Notes: generated from the sequence alone by a model not told the origin. A DNA stretch of 64,000 nucleotides from Symsagittifera roscoffensis (GCF_963678635.1 NC_087069.1:54418928-54482927), one strand, 5' to 3'; numbered from the stretch's first letter, positions 38,601 through 53,600 are shown. Made by a program: numbers and translations.

Positions 38601-41600
38601 TGGCGTAATAAAAAATGTGGAATTTAGACATTGACTTTCCAATTTAGAAGTAACCTTATCTTTTCTGTCTAATTAGGTTCTATAAACTCGTGTTGAGGTA
38701 CACATTCCACAAGTTAAAAAAGATGGATGCACGAAATAGTTTTTCAGGTCCGATACTAACATTTTTTTAATACGCTTTTTGTAAATTGGGGCCTATTGCG
38801 AATGTTTTCTGCAGAGATTGCAATTTTTTTTTACAGCTACCCAGTAGGTGTTACTCAGATTTGCGTTTGGTTTCCAGGAAAAAACTAGTTTGTATCGTCT
38901 AAAAGCAAATCTTTTTATTCCATCCAAGAGTTGGAGATCAAGTTTGTTGTCGTTACCGTACTTTTGTTGTGTTCAGTGATTCCATTTGGCTCACTTTTTC
39001 AAAATTGATGTACCAGATAGTCCAGAAGTTGCTTTGTCATTTGGTTGCGAATAACATGGGAAACAAAATGTCGATGACCTATTATGGATGAAAGTCACAG
39101 ATGCCTATTTTTGTGCAGTTGGTATTCGTCGATTACATTCCATCCAGAGTTTGTCTTTATAACTGGTATAGTTCTTTCTTCTCAAAAATTTGTAGAAGAT
39201 AGAAAACAAGAATGAGTTTACACCAAGCAGAAATCCATCTTTCCATGCTGGAGATGGCAAAATGATTATGCCAAAATGTGTCGGAGGAGCTGCAAATCTG
39301 GTTAATCTTGAGATGTCAGATGTCATTGTGTTAAGACAAGGTGTTTTCTACAAAAGATCCAACTGGAACTTTTATTTGGCTGATTCAAGCGGTGAGACAT
39401 GACCGGGTTATCCACTTTTACAAGTGGCAGTTTATGATCAGTTTTGCTAAATCTAAGAGACAATGATGTGTGTTTTATTGATAGAAGTTGTAGTTTATCG
39501 TCTATTTCATCAATGATGAAGTCTCTTCGCTTCTGTTGTCATCTAACGCGTTAGTAGTTGTAATCCATCCAGCATGGCAGAAGGAGACCGGCATAAGTTT
39601 TTTTGCTTAAACCATTCAATTTATTCCAAACAAAAACTCGAAAAATCAGATTCCATAATTACTCCCTGATTTTCTGCGTATTCAGTGTCTTTGTTTTGTT
39701 GCAACGAGGTCAGGTCTCTGTTTCTTGTAGCTTATATTGCAAATTGTTCAATTGGTAGGCGCCTTATCGGTTTAGCTCCGGTTGGTTTGGAATCCTTCTA
39801 TCTTTAGCTTTGTGTTCTTTGCATTTTTGATTCAATTCATCAGACAGCATACTAAAGCTTTGGGTTTCCTTTGGGCTTGTTTGTTACCATAGTTGCAAGC
39901 CTAAGCCTTTCTTGACTGTTTGGCTGCACTTTTTGCTACGGTTGTTTGAGACACATTTGTTTCTGATGTGATACAAGCTGAGGCATTTGACACACCGTTT
40001 AAGTTTTTTTACACTCTTGTAGAGTTGTAGTGGCGTAGAAGACGTGTATTGTGGGCACTGCATGATTTTATGTTCGTTATTACAAGAGGGGCACTGCTTT
40101 CATTGTTCGAAAAAGTCCAGTACACTCAGTCTTTTAAATATAGTTTTGAAAGCCTCTGGATAGCTTGAATAATTTGCTGAGGGTTTGAGGCGGTATGACA
40201 TTGCTGCCAAATTTGACATTTCTGCACTATTGAAGGATGAAATGCGGTTGTGGAGCGTGTCGTACGTTTTCGCATGAACTTTTTTCAATTTTGTATTGTT
40301 GAACATCTGTTTCCTGTATGTCGTTCGTTTCGACCCGGGTATTCACTGAGTTTAAAAGGCAAAATCGTCGTGATTCTGCTTGTGACAAGCTTCGTCAAAA
40401 AAGAAAAATTTACTTCAGTTATGAAATTGGAAGTTCTGAAAGTTTGCGTCATTTTTGTTAGGAGCACAGCAAAGAAACGAAACAATTTATATTTTTGTAT
40501 CGTTGAGTGTTCCGATGCTATCAACAGTTGGATTGGACGAATTCATCTAATCATGGAAGTTCTGCGAATTACGAGCAAATGAAAGAAATTGAAATCTTGA
40601 TAACTTTACTGTAGTTCTGAAGTCAAATTTACATATGTTATTTTGACCACTGTCGAAAATGGTGGTAGGATGCTGCGGACTGCTAGTTTGCCATGTGAAA
40701 TCTGGCATGCTCGCTTTGAGCGATGTACTTTGAATCAAAGTTGACTGGAGAAAAGATTTTGTAGATTGGTGAGGATTGCTTATATCTCTGTATTTATGAT
40801 AGAAATGCTGTAGTCCAACCAAGTTATAAAACTGTTGACCTGGTGTTGGTTATTGACTGTCGATGTCTGCTGAATGTTGATCGGACACAAGGATGAAATT
40901 GAAATTTGAGAACCCAAAGTATCTCTTGTAATTTTTTTGACTGTGGGAAAGTGAATGCTTCCGGTACCAATGAACAAACCGGAAAAGTTTGAGGCATTGA
41001 TTGCCTTGCGTCTATTTGATTGACCTAGTTTGTAAAATATATTGATACTGAAATGTCGAGGTTGTTTGCGTCGGTGGATAAAAAAATCTTAGGTCTGCAA
41101 TTTCTTTGTCTCTGTAGAAGTTATTTAATAAGTTTAGATTGGGGGTGTGTAAGATTTGATGTGATTATCCACTACCTTTGAAGTGGTTTTGAAAAACATC
41201 TACACTTCTTCATTTGTTGTTGACTGTTATGGCCAAAAGTCTTCATTTGTTGTTGACTGTTATCGGGTACACTGCACAAGGGGAGTTTGAAATATACCAG
41301 AGAAGGTCGCTATGTTTTTTCACTTTAAAAAACTACACTTTGTTTGTTGGGGTTATTTGACGACTGTAAAAACATCAATTCATTTGAAAACTTAATTGCG
41401 TACCAGCTTGTTGTTGCAGGCTCGGTAATTTATGACTGGAAGTTATGTTTGGTTGATTGTATCTGCTGATGAGATAGGAAAATTTGCCTAAGTGTCGCAA
41501 ACTGTAGGTGTTTGCGGTTAGATGGGTTTCGATAAATAGATTGTCGATTGGCGCCTCGTGGAATTCCATTTGCATAATGTGTTGAGGTTGCGGAGCAGTG

Positions 41601-44600
41601 AAAGCAAACGGTATGCTCAGTACTCTGCTGGTTGGACTCTGATGCTTGGTATATTGGGCTGCTGTTGGTTGTAGACTACATTTTCCACGTTTCCGACATC
41701 ATCTCGATTGTTATCTCCGTTTTCGGCTCAGTATCTCCGTCTCCGATGTTATAGACAAGAATTCTGTTTTAATGCTCTCACTGAGAAGAAACTGTATGTC
41801 TATTTCTGTTCTGAGCTGCAATATTGCATCCTAGCCATTACCTTAAATGGGTAATGGAACCGTGCAAATGATGCAGTTGACCTTACCATAGTGAACCCGT
41901 GTTTCTTGGAGAAGCTTGAAAATGAGATGACACCAGGGGGATGTCAAATTTTTCTAATCTCAGTGTAGACATCCTCTCTGTTTGTCGATTGTTCGTTTCT
42001 GTCGAATTGCTCGTGGTTTAGGTCTGAGCTCAGGTTATCAGTGAGCGCTGGTTGTTGATTATGATGTAAACCTTAAATCCGCAGTTTGGCTCGGAACTTT
42101 TTCTCTCTTGGCTTGTTCCTGCTCGTCGATCGACTGAAACTGTTGAAGATATCCAGTGTTTGATTTTGTGGTTCTTCTCTCGAGAACTGCGGCAGTGAAA
42201 AGTTAATTTGTTTGGATGATTGTCCATGCTTTTTGCTGACAGTTGAGTTCTTGCAATCTTGATTCCCTCCAAAGAACTCTGCGACGGAGTTGATTTTAAT
42301 GAGCAGATTTTAGCAGTTCAACTATAAATTAAAAACAAGACTGCTCGTATCAGGGCGAAGCAATGAAGGTTCCGACTGCTTTTTAAGGTTTATGGAATAC
42401 AAATTCCGCACAGAAATAAAATAAAAATACAGATATGCCCAGGGTTAATCCATTTGTTGTGAGAATTGAATTCAGAATTCTTAGAAAGCAGAAAGCATAA
42501 TGCCAAAGATAGCATCGCTGAACGGACAGAAAAACAAGAAACAATCCAAAATGAAAAAGTCTACCATAGCAAAGAACCAAACAGAACTTAAAACCAGTCT
42601 TCTCCAATTTCCAACAAAAAGTCGTTTTTATCATGAAGAATCAATGTTACTTTCATATTCTTGGTGCTTTCAGTTTTGAGTGTAACTTGAGCCGGATTTG
42701 ATTTTCCGCTGTAGCGATTTTGATACTTCATATACATTGGTGTTAATAGTGCTATTCTTGCTACACGCTCAAATTCATGTTGGTTGGTTTCTGAGTATTC
42801 AAAGCAAAAACAACATTGCTACAATCGGTTGTTCTTCCAATAATTGTTCCGACTTTTGATACGAAACTAACCGAATGTTTGTGCTCCGGGTGGGTTTTTT
42901 TTTCAGACGAATTTCGACTTTTTAACTAGCCATTTTTGACATAATTTTTTTATATCATTCGAAAAGTATTGTTGTCCTGAGCTCAAATTTGAAAAGGTGT
43001 TTCACCTGTGATCATTTTTGCTAAAGTTACGGGGGTTTAAAGATTGCCATTTTGGCCAATTTGGGACAATAACGCGCGATATATTTCGCGCTATTAACGC
43101 GTAAGCGGAGAGTTAATCCGTCTTAGAAATCGTTCCAAATTGGTTAAAAGAAGCTTATTTGCCATAATTGGTTTGTTACGAGGAGCGAAATCTATCCTTT
43201 TGTACTTTGTAAGGCGTGTGTGGGGGGATGATTTTCGTAAAAAATTTCAAATTTTAGAATTTTTTTTTTATTTTGTTTCATTTCATTGCATTTTTTAATG
43301 TTATTACTGCTCCATTAACCTTAAAAGGCAGTCGGAACATTCAGGGCTTCGCCTTGATACGATCAGTCTTGTTGATTTTGTTGTAGAATTATCGATATAT
43401 TTTGATTAGTTTCTGTGAAGTGATTTGTTATTGTTCCGACTTTCGATACGAAAGTAACGGAATATTTGTGCTCGGGGTGGGTTTTTTTTTCTTCAGACAA
43501 ATTTCGACTTTTTAACTAGCCATTTTTGACGGAATTTTTTATATCATTCGAAAGCCATTGTTGTCCTGAACTTAAATTTGAAAAAATATTTCACCTGTGA
43601 TCACTTTTCGTAAAGTTATGAGGGTTTTAAAATTGCTATTTTGGCCATTTTGACCAATTTGGGACAATTAACGCGCGATATAATAATTCGCGCCATTAAC
43701 GCGTAAGCGGAGAATTAATTCGTCTTAGAAATCGTTCCGAATTGGTTAAAGGAAGCTTAGGTTGCTATAATTTATTTGTTACAAGGGGCGAAATCTATTC
43801 TTTTGTACCTTATATGGCGTGTGGGGTGATGATTTTCAGTTTAAAAAATTCAAATTTTAGAAAAAAAATTTTTTCAATTTTATTTTATTAAATTTATTTT
43901 TTTAAGTTATATAACTTAAAAAAATAAATTTAATAAAATAAAATTGAAAAAATTTTTTTTCTAAGATTTGAAATTTTTTTAATGAAAATCATCCCCCCAC
44001 ACGCCATATAAGGTACAAAAGAATAGATTTCGCTCCTTGTAACAAATAAATTATAGCAAATAAGCTTCCTTTAACCAATTTGGAACGATTTCTAAGACGG
44101 ATTAACTCTCCGCTTACGCGTTAATAGCGCGAAATATATCGCGTATTAATTGTCCCAAATTGGCAAAAATGGCAATCTTTAAACCCCCATAACTTTACAA
44201 AAAATGATCACAGGTGAAATATCTTTTCAAATTTGAGCTCATGACAACAATACCTTTCGAATGATATAAAAAAAATTCGTCAAAAATGGCTAGTTAAAAA
44301 GTCGAAATTTGTCTGAAGAAAAAAAAAACCCACCCCGAGCACAAATATTCCGTTACTTTCGTATCAAAAGTCGGAACAATAACAAAGCTACGATTAAATT
44401 TTAGTCTTCAATTTCTTTATGTTGAGAATTCTGAAGTGTAAAACTTTCTTCATATTTTCAAAATTATTCAACGTTATACAATACTGCATTTTAACAATGG
44501 TTTACATTATAATACAACATTATATTCAAAAGGTTGTTCTTTATATTTTACATTTCATCAGTTTGCTATCAAACTCGCGTTGATCAGAGTTGGTTTTAAT

Positions 44601-47600
44601 GAACAAGTTTTTGCAGTTGAACTTAAAAAGAAAAAATAACAAAGCTACGGTTAATTTTTGGTCTTCAATTTCTTTATGTTGAGAATTCTAAAATGTAAAA
44701 CGTTCTTCACATTTTCAAAATTATTCAACGTTATACAATACTGCATTTTAACAATGGTTTACATTACAATACAACATTATATTCAAAGTGGCTGTTCTTT
44801 ATGTTTTACAATTCATCAATTTGCAATCAAACTCGATAAAATTCAAAAAAGAAACGAACTGTAGCTCTAACTGTCAAAGATAGTTTTTTGTTAGAATTTA
44901 TAAATCCACCAAGACTTACATATAAATTGTTCAGGTATAATTCAAGATTTTATGGTGGTTAAACTTTCGAATTTAATCAAATACAATATTAAGTTCAGCC
45001 CTTTAATTGCAATTGAAGCAGATTTTTTTTAAAACTGTGCCCACTATTCAAATTCTGCGTTATCAGGAAAATTTTAGGATTTTTTCCTTATGTCAAAGTT
45101 CAATTTAACAAGAGGAGGTACTGAAAAAAATGCCAAAAAAAGTGTTATTAACTTCAGTGTTTTTAGAATAGTTCAATTTTCCTTTTTTTTCTACAAATAC
45201 AACGGACAATGTAGTTTTAAAATTGTTCTCTGTCAAACTACAAGTTAACAAGCTTTTTTAATGAAAAAAACGACAAAAATTCATTTTATTTTCAGTGCTT
45301 TCAGATTGGTTTTTAACTGGCTCTTTCACTTTTTAAAGAGACGCTGTTTTGTAAGGTGGAGATTCATGTTGTCAAAGAAAGTGTGAAACGCGACAAAAAT
45401 ACTAACAAAAAGGGTAAATTCAATTATTTGCTGTGCGCCAAGCTGTTTTGAAAGATTATGCAAAAAATGTACGGCGAAAACAACCGTGACTTTTTTCCAT
45501 TTTATATGGACCCACTAGTCTCGATACTCATATTCTAGCTAGAAAGATACATCAAAACCATAATAAAAACCCAATCTTTGGAGAAATTTTCAGAATGGTA
45601 TCAGCATTTAGAAAGTGTCAGTATCAAACATTTGCGAATTGATAATTCAAACTTTTGATAAAAGTTCCAACACTGTTCCTGAAATTGATAATTGCAGTAC
45701 TGTATGTTTTGTATCGCTGAATACTTTCGCTGTTTTCTATTGATGTTTTGTACATTTTCCCAATTTACTGAACAAGTTTAGTTGAAAAAATTGACCGAAA
45801 AATTTCCTTTTGAAAAGATTGTTTTCATTCTATAAGTTGCATTGATTCTTAGCTTCAATGACTTTCAAGTTGCAAATATTGGGAATCATCATTTGCCTCT
45901 GATAGTTGAAAAAATCATTTGAAGATCAAGTTGAAAAAGAGTTAGTAAAGTTAAAAATTAGTGTTGCTCGTAATAAATTCCGTTGCTATCCCGTTTTCAA
46001 TAAAATGAGATATCCTGATTATTGACCGGTTCAATATAATGAAATCTGATTGCAATTTAAATTACCTTAGCGCTAAACTTTCAACCGGGCATTCAGTGTT
46101 TATCAAGGAAGCTTTTTTCCTCTAAAAATTGTACGTATACGACTCTTCTTCAGTAGACCAGACCAGCGACAAATGATGCCGAGCATGACTGACAATAAAA
46201 AGACAATTCTTAGAAACTGCTCAAATCAATTGCTCGCCATTCTGAACTGGAGTTTTATTAATCTTGCTAGAATCTTGCAAGAACATTGCAACATTTGCAA
46301 TCCAATTTCAAAACAAGTCTTGCAAAAGTTGTGAATGTTTAGGTTCCCAATTTGAAATGCAAATTGTGCAAGAGTCTAACAGGACTTGCATTACAATGAC
46401 CACATAGAGAGCTCATTGATGGTTTATACTTTATGCAACTCACGTGAACATCTAAATTTATTGTTTTTCAAACATTCCGGTGCTATTAGTTTTTTTAATT
46501 AATGTTTTTTTATCATATTTATTTAACTTATGTTATAAAAATCAATTATTTTGTACTTCAAGCCAAATCCCAATTTTAATAAGAGGAGGTATTATGTGGA
46601 AATGATTTTTTTTCTAAAATCAAATTAAAGTTGACAAGAACAACAGGCCTTTAAATTATTACATTGCTTTCCGTCGAATACCGAGTAACTAGGCTGTTGA
46701 GAAATACTGCAAAATAATTTTTTTTTCAGTGCTTTCAAATTGAAATTTTATTATCTCTTTCAAATTTAAACAAAACCTTGTTTTCTGAGGTGGATTTACA
46801 AATTGTAAAAGAAACTGGGTAAAACATGTTGTAAAACATGTCAACATTTTTTTGAAAGGGCATACAGAAGAAGAAATGCGAAGACAATCTTGGTTTCCTT
46901 TCTTTTCGAGTATGGCCAAAATATGCTTCTTTTCTTTTTCTTTTTTTTTCCGTTTAATGTTTTTCCAGATCACCGAGACCTAAAATTTAGGTGAAATTTA
47001 TAGTTTTAAGCCAGAAGAAGAAACCAAACTTTTGAGCAACATTTACATTTAGAATAGTGTCACTAATTCCCCGTTTTTTTTCCCTGAAAAAAAGAATTGT
47101 AGAAATTTGCCCAAAAAAAAATCCAATTAAAGGGGTTGTTTTCATTCTTGACGTTGCATTGATTCCTAATTTCAATGACTTTTAAGTCGCAAAGATTGGG
47201 TTTCACCATTTGTCTCTGGTAATGAAAAATCATTTTGAAGTTGAACTTAAAATAAAGTTTGTCAGTTAAAGATTAGTTTGCTCGTAATGAAGTCCCTTGC
47301 CGACTCCTTTAATTAACATGAGGTATCCTGATTATTGACTGGTTCAATATAAGGAAATCAGATTGCAATTGAAATTACTGTAGCGCTAAAATCTCAACTG
47401 GGAATTCAGTCTTAGATCAAGAAAGCGCTTTTTCTCTAAAAAATTTTACATAAAGGACTCTTTTTCATCAGACTAGTGACAAATGATGCCGAACATGACT
47501 AATAATAAAATGACAATTCTTAGAATTTGCTCAATCCATTTGTTAGTCTTCCTGGTCAGGTATTTTAAGCCTTGCTAAAATCTTGCAAGAACATTGCAAC

Positions 47601-50600
47601 ATTTGCATTCCAATTTCGAAAGAAATTTTGCAAACATTGTGAACGTTTAAGTTCCCAATTTGAAATGAAAAGTGAGCAAGAGTCTCGTAGGAATTGCCTT
47701 AAATTGACCACATAGAGAGCTCCTTGATGGTTTATAATTTATGCAACTCGCATGTACATCTAAATTTATTGTTTCTCAGTTAAAGATCAATTGCTCGCCC
47801 TTCTGAACTGGAGTTTTATTAATCTTGCTAGAATCTTGCAAGAACATTGCAACATTTGCAATCCAATTTCAAAACAAGTCTTGCAAAAGTTGTGAATGTT
47901 TAGGTTCGCAATTTGAAATGCAAATTGTGCAAGAGTCTAACAGGACTTGCATTACAATGACCACATAGAGAGCTCATTGATGGTTTATGTTTTATGCAAC
48001 TCACATGATTATCTAAATTTATTGTTTTTCAAACATTCTGGTGTTATTAGTTTTTTTAATTAATGTTTTTTTATCATATTTATTTAACTTATGTTATAAA
48101 AATCAATTATTTTGTACTTCAAGTCAAATCCCAATTTTAATAAGAGGAGGTAATATGTGGAAATGAACTTTTTTCTAAAATCAAATTAAAGTTGACAAGA
48201 ACAACAGGCCTTTAAATTATTACATTGCTTTCCGTCGAATGCCGAGTAACTAGGCTGTTGAGAAATCCTGCAAATTAATAAATGTTTTCTTTTCAGTGCT
48301 TTCAAATTGAAATTTTATTATCTCTTTCAAATTTAAACAAAACCTTGTTTTGTGAGGTGGATTTACAAATTGTCTTGCTTAAAATCTTACAAGAACATTG
48401 CAACATTTGCATTCCAATTTCGAAAGAAGTTTTGCAAACATTGTGAATGTTTAAGTTCCCAATTTGAAATGAAAAGTGAGCAAGAGTCTCGTAGGAATTG
48501 CCTTAAATTGACCACATAGAGAGCTCCTTGATTGTTTATAATTTATGCAACTCGCATGAACATTTAAATTTATTGTTTTTCAAACATTTGCGCTGCTATT
48601 AGTAATTTTATAGTTAATGTTTTTGATCATATCTATTACACTTATGTTAGAAAAGTCTATTTTTTTTACTTTAAAATGAATCACAATTTTGATAAGATGA
48701 GGTATAATGGGGAAATTAACATTATTTTTTCTAAAGTCGAATCAAAGTTAACAAGAAGAGGTACTGACGAAAATGTAAAAAAAAATCGTTTTTCAGCTTT
48801 GAATGCTTTCAAATTGGAGTTCACTTTTCACTTTATCATTCAAATACAACAGGCCATTAAATTTTTACCTTATGTTCTGTCGAACACCAAGTTACCAAAT
48901 TGAGTTTTTAGGGAACTCTGCAAAATAAAAGTGTTTTTTTTTCAGTGCTTTCAAATGGAAACTTTATTTATCTCTTTCAAATTGAAAAACTCAGTTTTGT
49001 GAGGTTGAATGACGTGTTGTAAAATAAATTGGGAGACGCGAAAAAAATAACAAAAAATGGTAAACTCAAGTTTTTGTTGTAGGCCAAGCTTTTTCGAAAG
49101 AGCAAACGGAAGAAGAAATGCGAAGACAATCTTGGTTTCCTTTCCTTTTGAGTACGGTCAAATTATTCTTCTTCTTTTTTTCTTTTTTTCGTTCTACGTT
49201 TTTTCCAGTATATTCGAGACTCAAATTCTAGGTGAAATTAATAGGTTAAAGCCAGAAGAAGAAATCAAACTTAGAGAAACATTCAGAATAGTATCACTAA
49301 TTCACCGTTTTTTCCCTGAAAAAAACTTGTAGAAATTTGCCCGAAAAAAATTGTGAAAAACAAAAAAGAAAAAAATAGTGTTTTCATTCTTTAGTTTGCA
49401 AAGATTCCTAATTTCAGTGACTTTTAAGTTGCAAAGATTGAGACTCATCCTTTGTCTCTGGTAGCTGAACTGAAAAATAATTTTGAGGTTGAAATTAAAA
49501 TATAGTTTGTCAGTTAAAAATTTGTTTGCTTGTAATGAGTTCGGTTGCCAACTCATTTATTTATCGTGAGATATCTTGATTATTGACCTGTTCAATACAA
49601 TGTAATCAGGTTAAATTTTAAATTACTGAAGCGCTTAAATTTCAACCAGGCTTTCAGTTTTAGATCAAAAAAGTGCTTTTTCTCTAAAACTTAGACATAT
49701 AGAACTTTTCTTTTCCAGACCAGCGACAAATGATTCCGAGCATGTTTTACAAAAAAATGAAAAATCTTAGAAACTGCTCAAAACATTTGCTGGTCCTAGT
49801 TGGCTGGAGTTTTAAATCATGCTAGAATCCTGTAAGAGCATTGCAAGATTTGCATTCTAATATCACAAGCAAATCTTAAAAAAAAGTGAAATTTTTTGTT
49901 CTCAATTTGGTATGCAAGTCGTGCAAAAATCCTGCAAGACTTGCATTGCGTTGAACACATAGAGTGCTTATTGCAGGTTTTTACTCCCAGCAACTTGTAT
50001 GAAATTTTTTGTTTGTTTTTTTTAAAGATTTTGGGTGCTAAAATGTTCATGGCGGTAAAAACATCTGATTACTTTCAATCTGCAAAATCAAACTGATTTT
50101 GTTATAAAACTTTTTAGTTATTTAAGAAAACCAATATATTTCTCTGAAGACTGTTTTTTCAGAGAATAACTTTATAATTTTTTGCTGGTTTTGTAATGAT
50201 CAATGCTTTTTCAAAAATTGCGGTATAATGTGGAAATGAACACTTTACTATTTTTTTTCTTAAGTCAAATTAAAACTTAACGAGAAGATATACTGATGAA
50301 AACACAAAAAAAACTGTTATAAGTTTTAGTGCTTTTGAAATGGGAGTTCAGTTTTCACCGTCTCCTTCAAATACAACGGGCCAATAAAACTTTTACATTG
50401 TGCTCTGTCAAATTACAAGTTAGCAAGCTGAGTTTCTGAGGAAAACTGCAACAAAAAACGTATTTAATTTTAGTGCTTTCAACTTGGAATTTTAACTATA
50501 TCTTTCACTTTTAAAGGAGACACTGTTTTTTAGGTGGAGATTCATGTTTTCAAAAAAATGAGTCGCGGCAATAAAACTAACAGTAAAATCAAGTATTCAT

Positions 50601-53600
50601 TGTAGGCCAACCTTTTTTAAAGAGTAATGAAGAAAGTAATTGCGAAGACAATCCTGGTTTTCTTTCGTTAGTTTTTTTTTAACTATTCTTCTTTTTTTTT
50701 CTTGTATACAATTTGTTTCGGTTAAAATTTTTGATCAAATGGTTTTGCACTCAAGATGAGTCACTCTCCGAAATTGAAACAATTATCCCCCCTCGACATC
50801 AATGATTTCTCATCCAGTGGGACAACTCCCTCTTAACCCACTGTTCAGACCAAAAATCACCTTTTCATTTTAGAATGAAAATACTCGAAGATGAAGAAAT
50901 TATAAGATGAAGAAATTATAATTAATTTTCTGCCTTGAGTGTACTACCATTGACATACTGCACATATTTCAGAGGCATTTTTTAGGCCAACCCCCTAAAT
51001 CCGCCCCTGAATTGAAAGTTGAAAAAGTTTGAAATAGATTTTTTTTCAGCGAGATTGTCACTGTGATTAATTTTGCGGTACTCCTAACCTTCTTAGTCTT
51101 ACCCTACCCTAAGTTATCCCAGTGCCACGCAATTTGTTGAGACTTTAGTTTTACTAAGTCTGATTGAGGTCTGACAAAGTGTTCACACTCCCCCACACAA
51201 CTTGTAAGCTTTCTGTTTTTCAGTTCAACTTTTTGTTCGATTTCCATGTAAACATTAGTGGAACAGAGCGGAATGTAATCAACTCATTTGAAATTGTATC
51301 AGTTTACTCAGTAGTTTTATATAGAAAAGTTGAAGAAAATTACTTTTCACAAGCATCTCTTTTTTTCAATCAATCATTCAAACAAAAGTCAAACTGATTT
51401 AATCAGTTCACTGATACCTGCCTCTAGAACAATATATCCTCTAGAGATAGCTAAAACCAAGGCTTAAGCTTATTAAAACTTTCGTGTTTCTCGATTTGTC
51501 AGTGGAATCCGCTTCAATCCGCTTCGTAAACTTCAATGACAAACAGTTGAATCGAGCAACATTTCAATTCAAACTTACTCCAACTTGCAACAAAGCATTT
51601 GTCTGCGGAATCCAAATCAAAGCATGGCTTTACCTTTATCTCCAAAATCCGTATGGTCACTGGATTCCAATCTCTTGCTCGCTAGCTAAATCTCAGTTTT
51701 CTCAGCTATATCTTAAGAATTGGCTTTCGATTCCATCAGATTTCCGACTTTAAAAGCTTTTCGAAATGTTACAGAAACCAACGCAAATGATGCGCAGTCC
51801 AGGGAAAAAGTAATCGGAGTCCAAACCACTGCCAAAGTACCCGAGCTTGGCATTGTAATGATACTGATTTTTTAAAAAGTTACGTTTTCCATTTTGCTGA
51901 TTTTAGTAACTTCGGTTTTTCTAAAGTTTTCCCAATCTCCAGCAGATTTTCGGGAAAATTTCAGAGCAGAGACTGCTGTTTTTTCTTTATGCAGATTTTG
52001 CAATTTTTCTTTGAATCATCCTTATACCATAAGAACATTGCTTTTCTTAGAAACCAACAATCTCTGCTGTGAGATTTTGCGGACCATCTACAGAATCGAT
52101 TTTGCGGAGAGTTTTGAAAAAGCACTGAAAATACAAAACCAGCAGAGTTTCTTATAAAAATTTTTTAAAAGGATTCACACTCTTACGGTTGCTTAATCAA
52201 ATAAATGCCTCAAGTGCCTTTGTTTTTTTTAAATCAGCAATAATCTTGTTAAAATCATTTAATTACCTGAAGAGAATTGCTTGTTCCATAAACCAGCAAT
52301 CTCCGTTAAGAGAATTTGCCCAATTTCAGCTGGAGAGTAGAAGGTTTTTTAAAAGTCACGGAATATACGAAAGTCAACAAAAAATTTTCTAATATTTTTA
52401 GAAAGGATGCAAACTCTTGCATGTTTTTTCAAATGGAATGCAAACCTTGAAAGAATCTTGCAAAATGAATCTCTTCTGCAAAAAATCAAGAATTTTGTTT
52501 GTGTGGTTATAATCAAGAATGATTATAACGGATTTTTGTGCTTTAAAACTTTGTCAATATAATTGATTCCAATGTTAGGCTTAGACAACAAAATAGGACA
52601 AAAAAATGATTTTAAATCCATTTTTTCTCGCAAAATATTAATACATTACAATTCATTTGAAATCCGTTTTAATGGATTATAAAACAAATATAAAATCACA
52701 CAAAAATGAATTTTTCCACTTGGTTTTTGTTTCGCGTTGTGCAAAATTTTGCAAGAAATTCTGCATGTAGAAAACGAACAAAGCGAAGTCTTTGCAAAGT
52801 GAGTGTACGTACAGTACAGCCTTCTCCATTTCTAAAACTAAACTCAAATTGCAAAACCGTTTCGTTGACCTCTCCCCCCTAAAGTTTGGCCATTTGTTCC
52901 CTTACAACCCCCACCCCAACGTTTGCCCCGTTGCCAACACCCCCCCTACACTTGATCCCCCACCTGGCCTTTTGGGAAACACCCCCCCCCCCCCCTTCCC
53001 CGCCGACACCAGAACACACCCCCCCTGAATCAACCGAACCCGCATCTGAACCAACAACCCCCTAATACACTTGAAACCCCCCACCCTCAGATGCAGTTCA
53101 GGTTGGGTGGCTGTTGGGGGGGGGAGGGTTGAAGTTCAATTGGGATTCATTTGGTTGAGGGGGGTTGGGACTGGTTCAGGTGGGGGATGGCAGGTGTAAG
53201 GGTACAAAGGGGGCAAAGGGGCAAACACTTGAGGGGATAAAAGCGGTCATTTGTTGAACGGAAAAAAATTCAGCTATTGGGTAACATAAAAGAGAAACAA
53301 TGTTATCGATGTTATTCATCAATGTTTTAGAATAATTCAAAATTACCAACTCTATTTTAAAAAGTAGAAAAGGCTTCATGTGCGTTGAAATTTTCAACTC
53401 AATTAAGTAGAGAAAAATCTATTAAAATTGAGTTTCATTGTCAGCGTCCACAAAAAGCAAAAACCGATTATGATGGAATAAAAATGAATTTTGCCGCTTA
53501 CTAAAAAAATTCAATATAGGAATACATGCTTTGTAATTTCAAAACTATCTAATATTAGTATCGAGCTACCCAAACTTCTTTGCTGTTCAGGTCTGAAAGC

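Larger units (their letters stand above)
36490..40550 (-). mobile_element. BEL/Pao LTR retrotransposon, degenerate
   Basis: Read on the minus strand, this segment carries in order gag core and zinc knuckles (40.5-39.9 kb), a poorly preserved protease region, reverse transcriptase (38.95-38.4 kb) and the integrase tail (37.0-36.5 kb). It is antisense to the TRPM gene. All frames are broken. Sequence from 40.6 to 42.3 kb may include more of the element, but no LTR pair was identified by eye. Confidence 0.8.

Noticed and set aside
42330-43370. LTR pair of the BEL/Pao element
   Set aside because: The two matching stretches are inverted, not direct, and a third copy at 61995 goes with the foldback family.
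52792-53028. Pro-rich frame next to the S2 exon
   Set aside because: Produced by the C-run composition; no start context or splice link to exon F.
53491-53590. Upstream extension of the S2 exon frame
   Set aside because: A good acceptor lies at 53590 and the TRPM similarity and phase begin exactly there.
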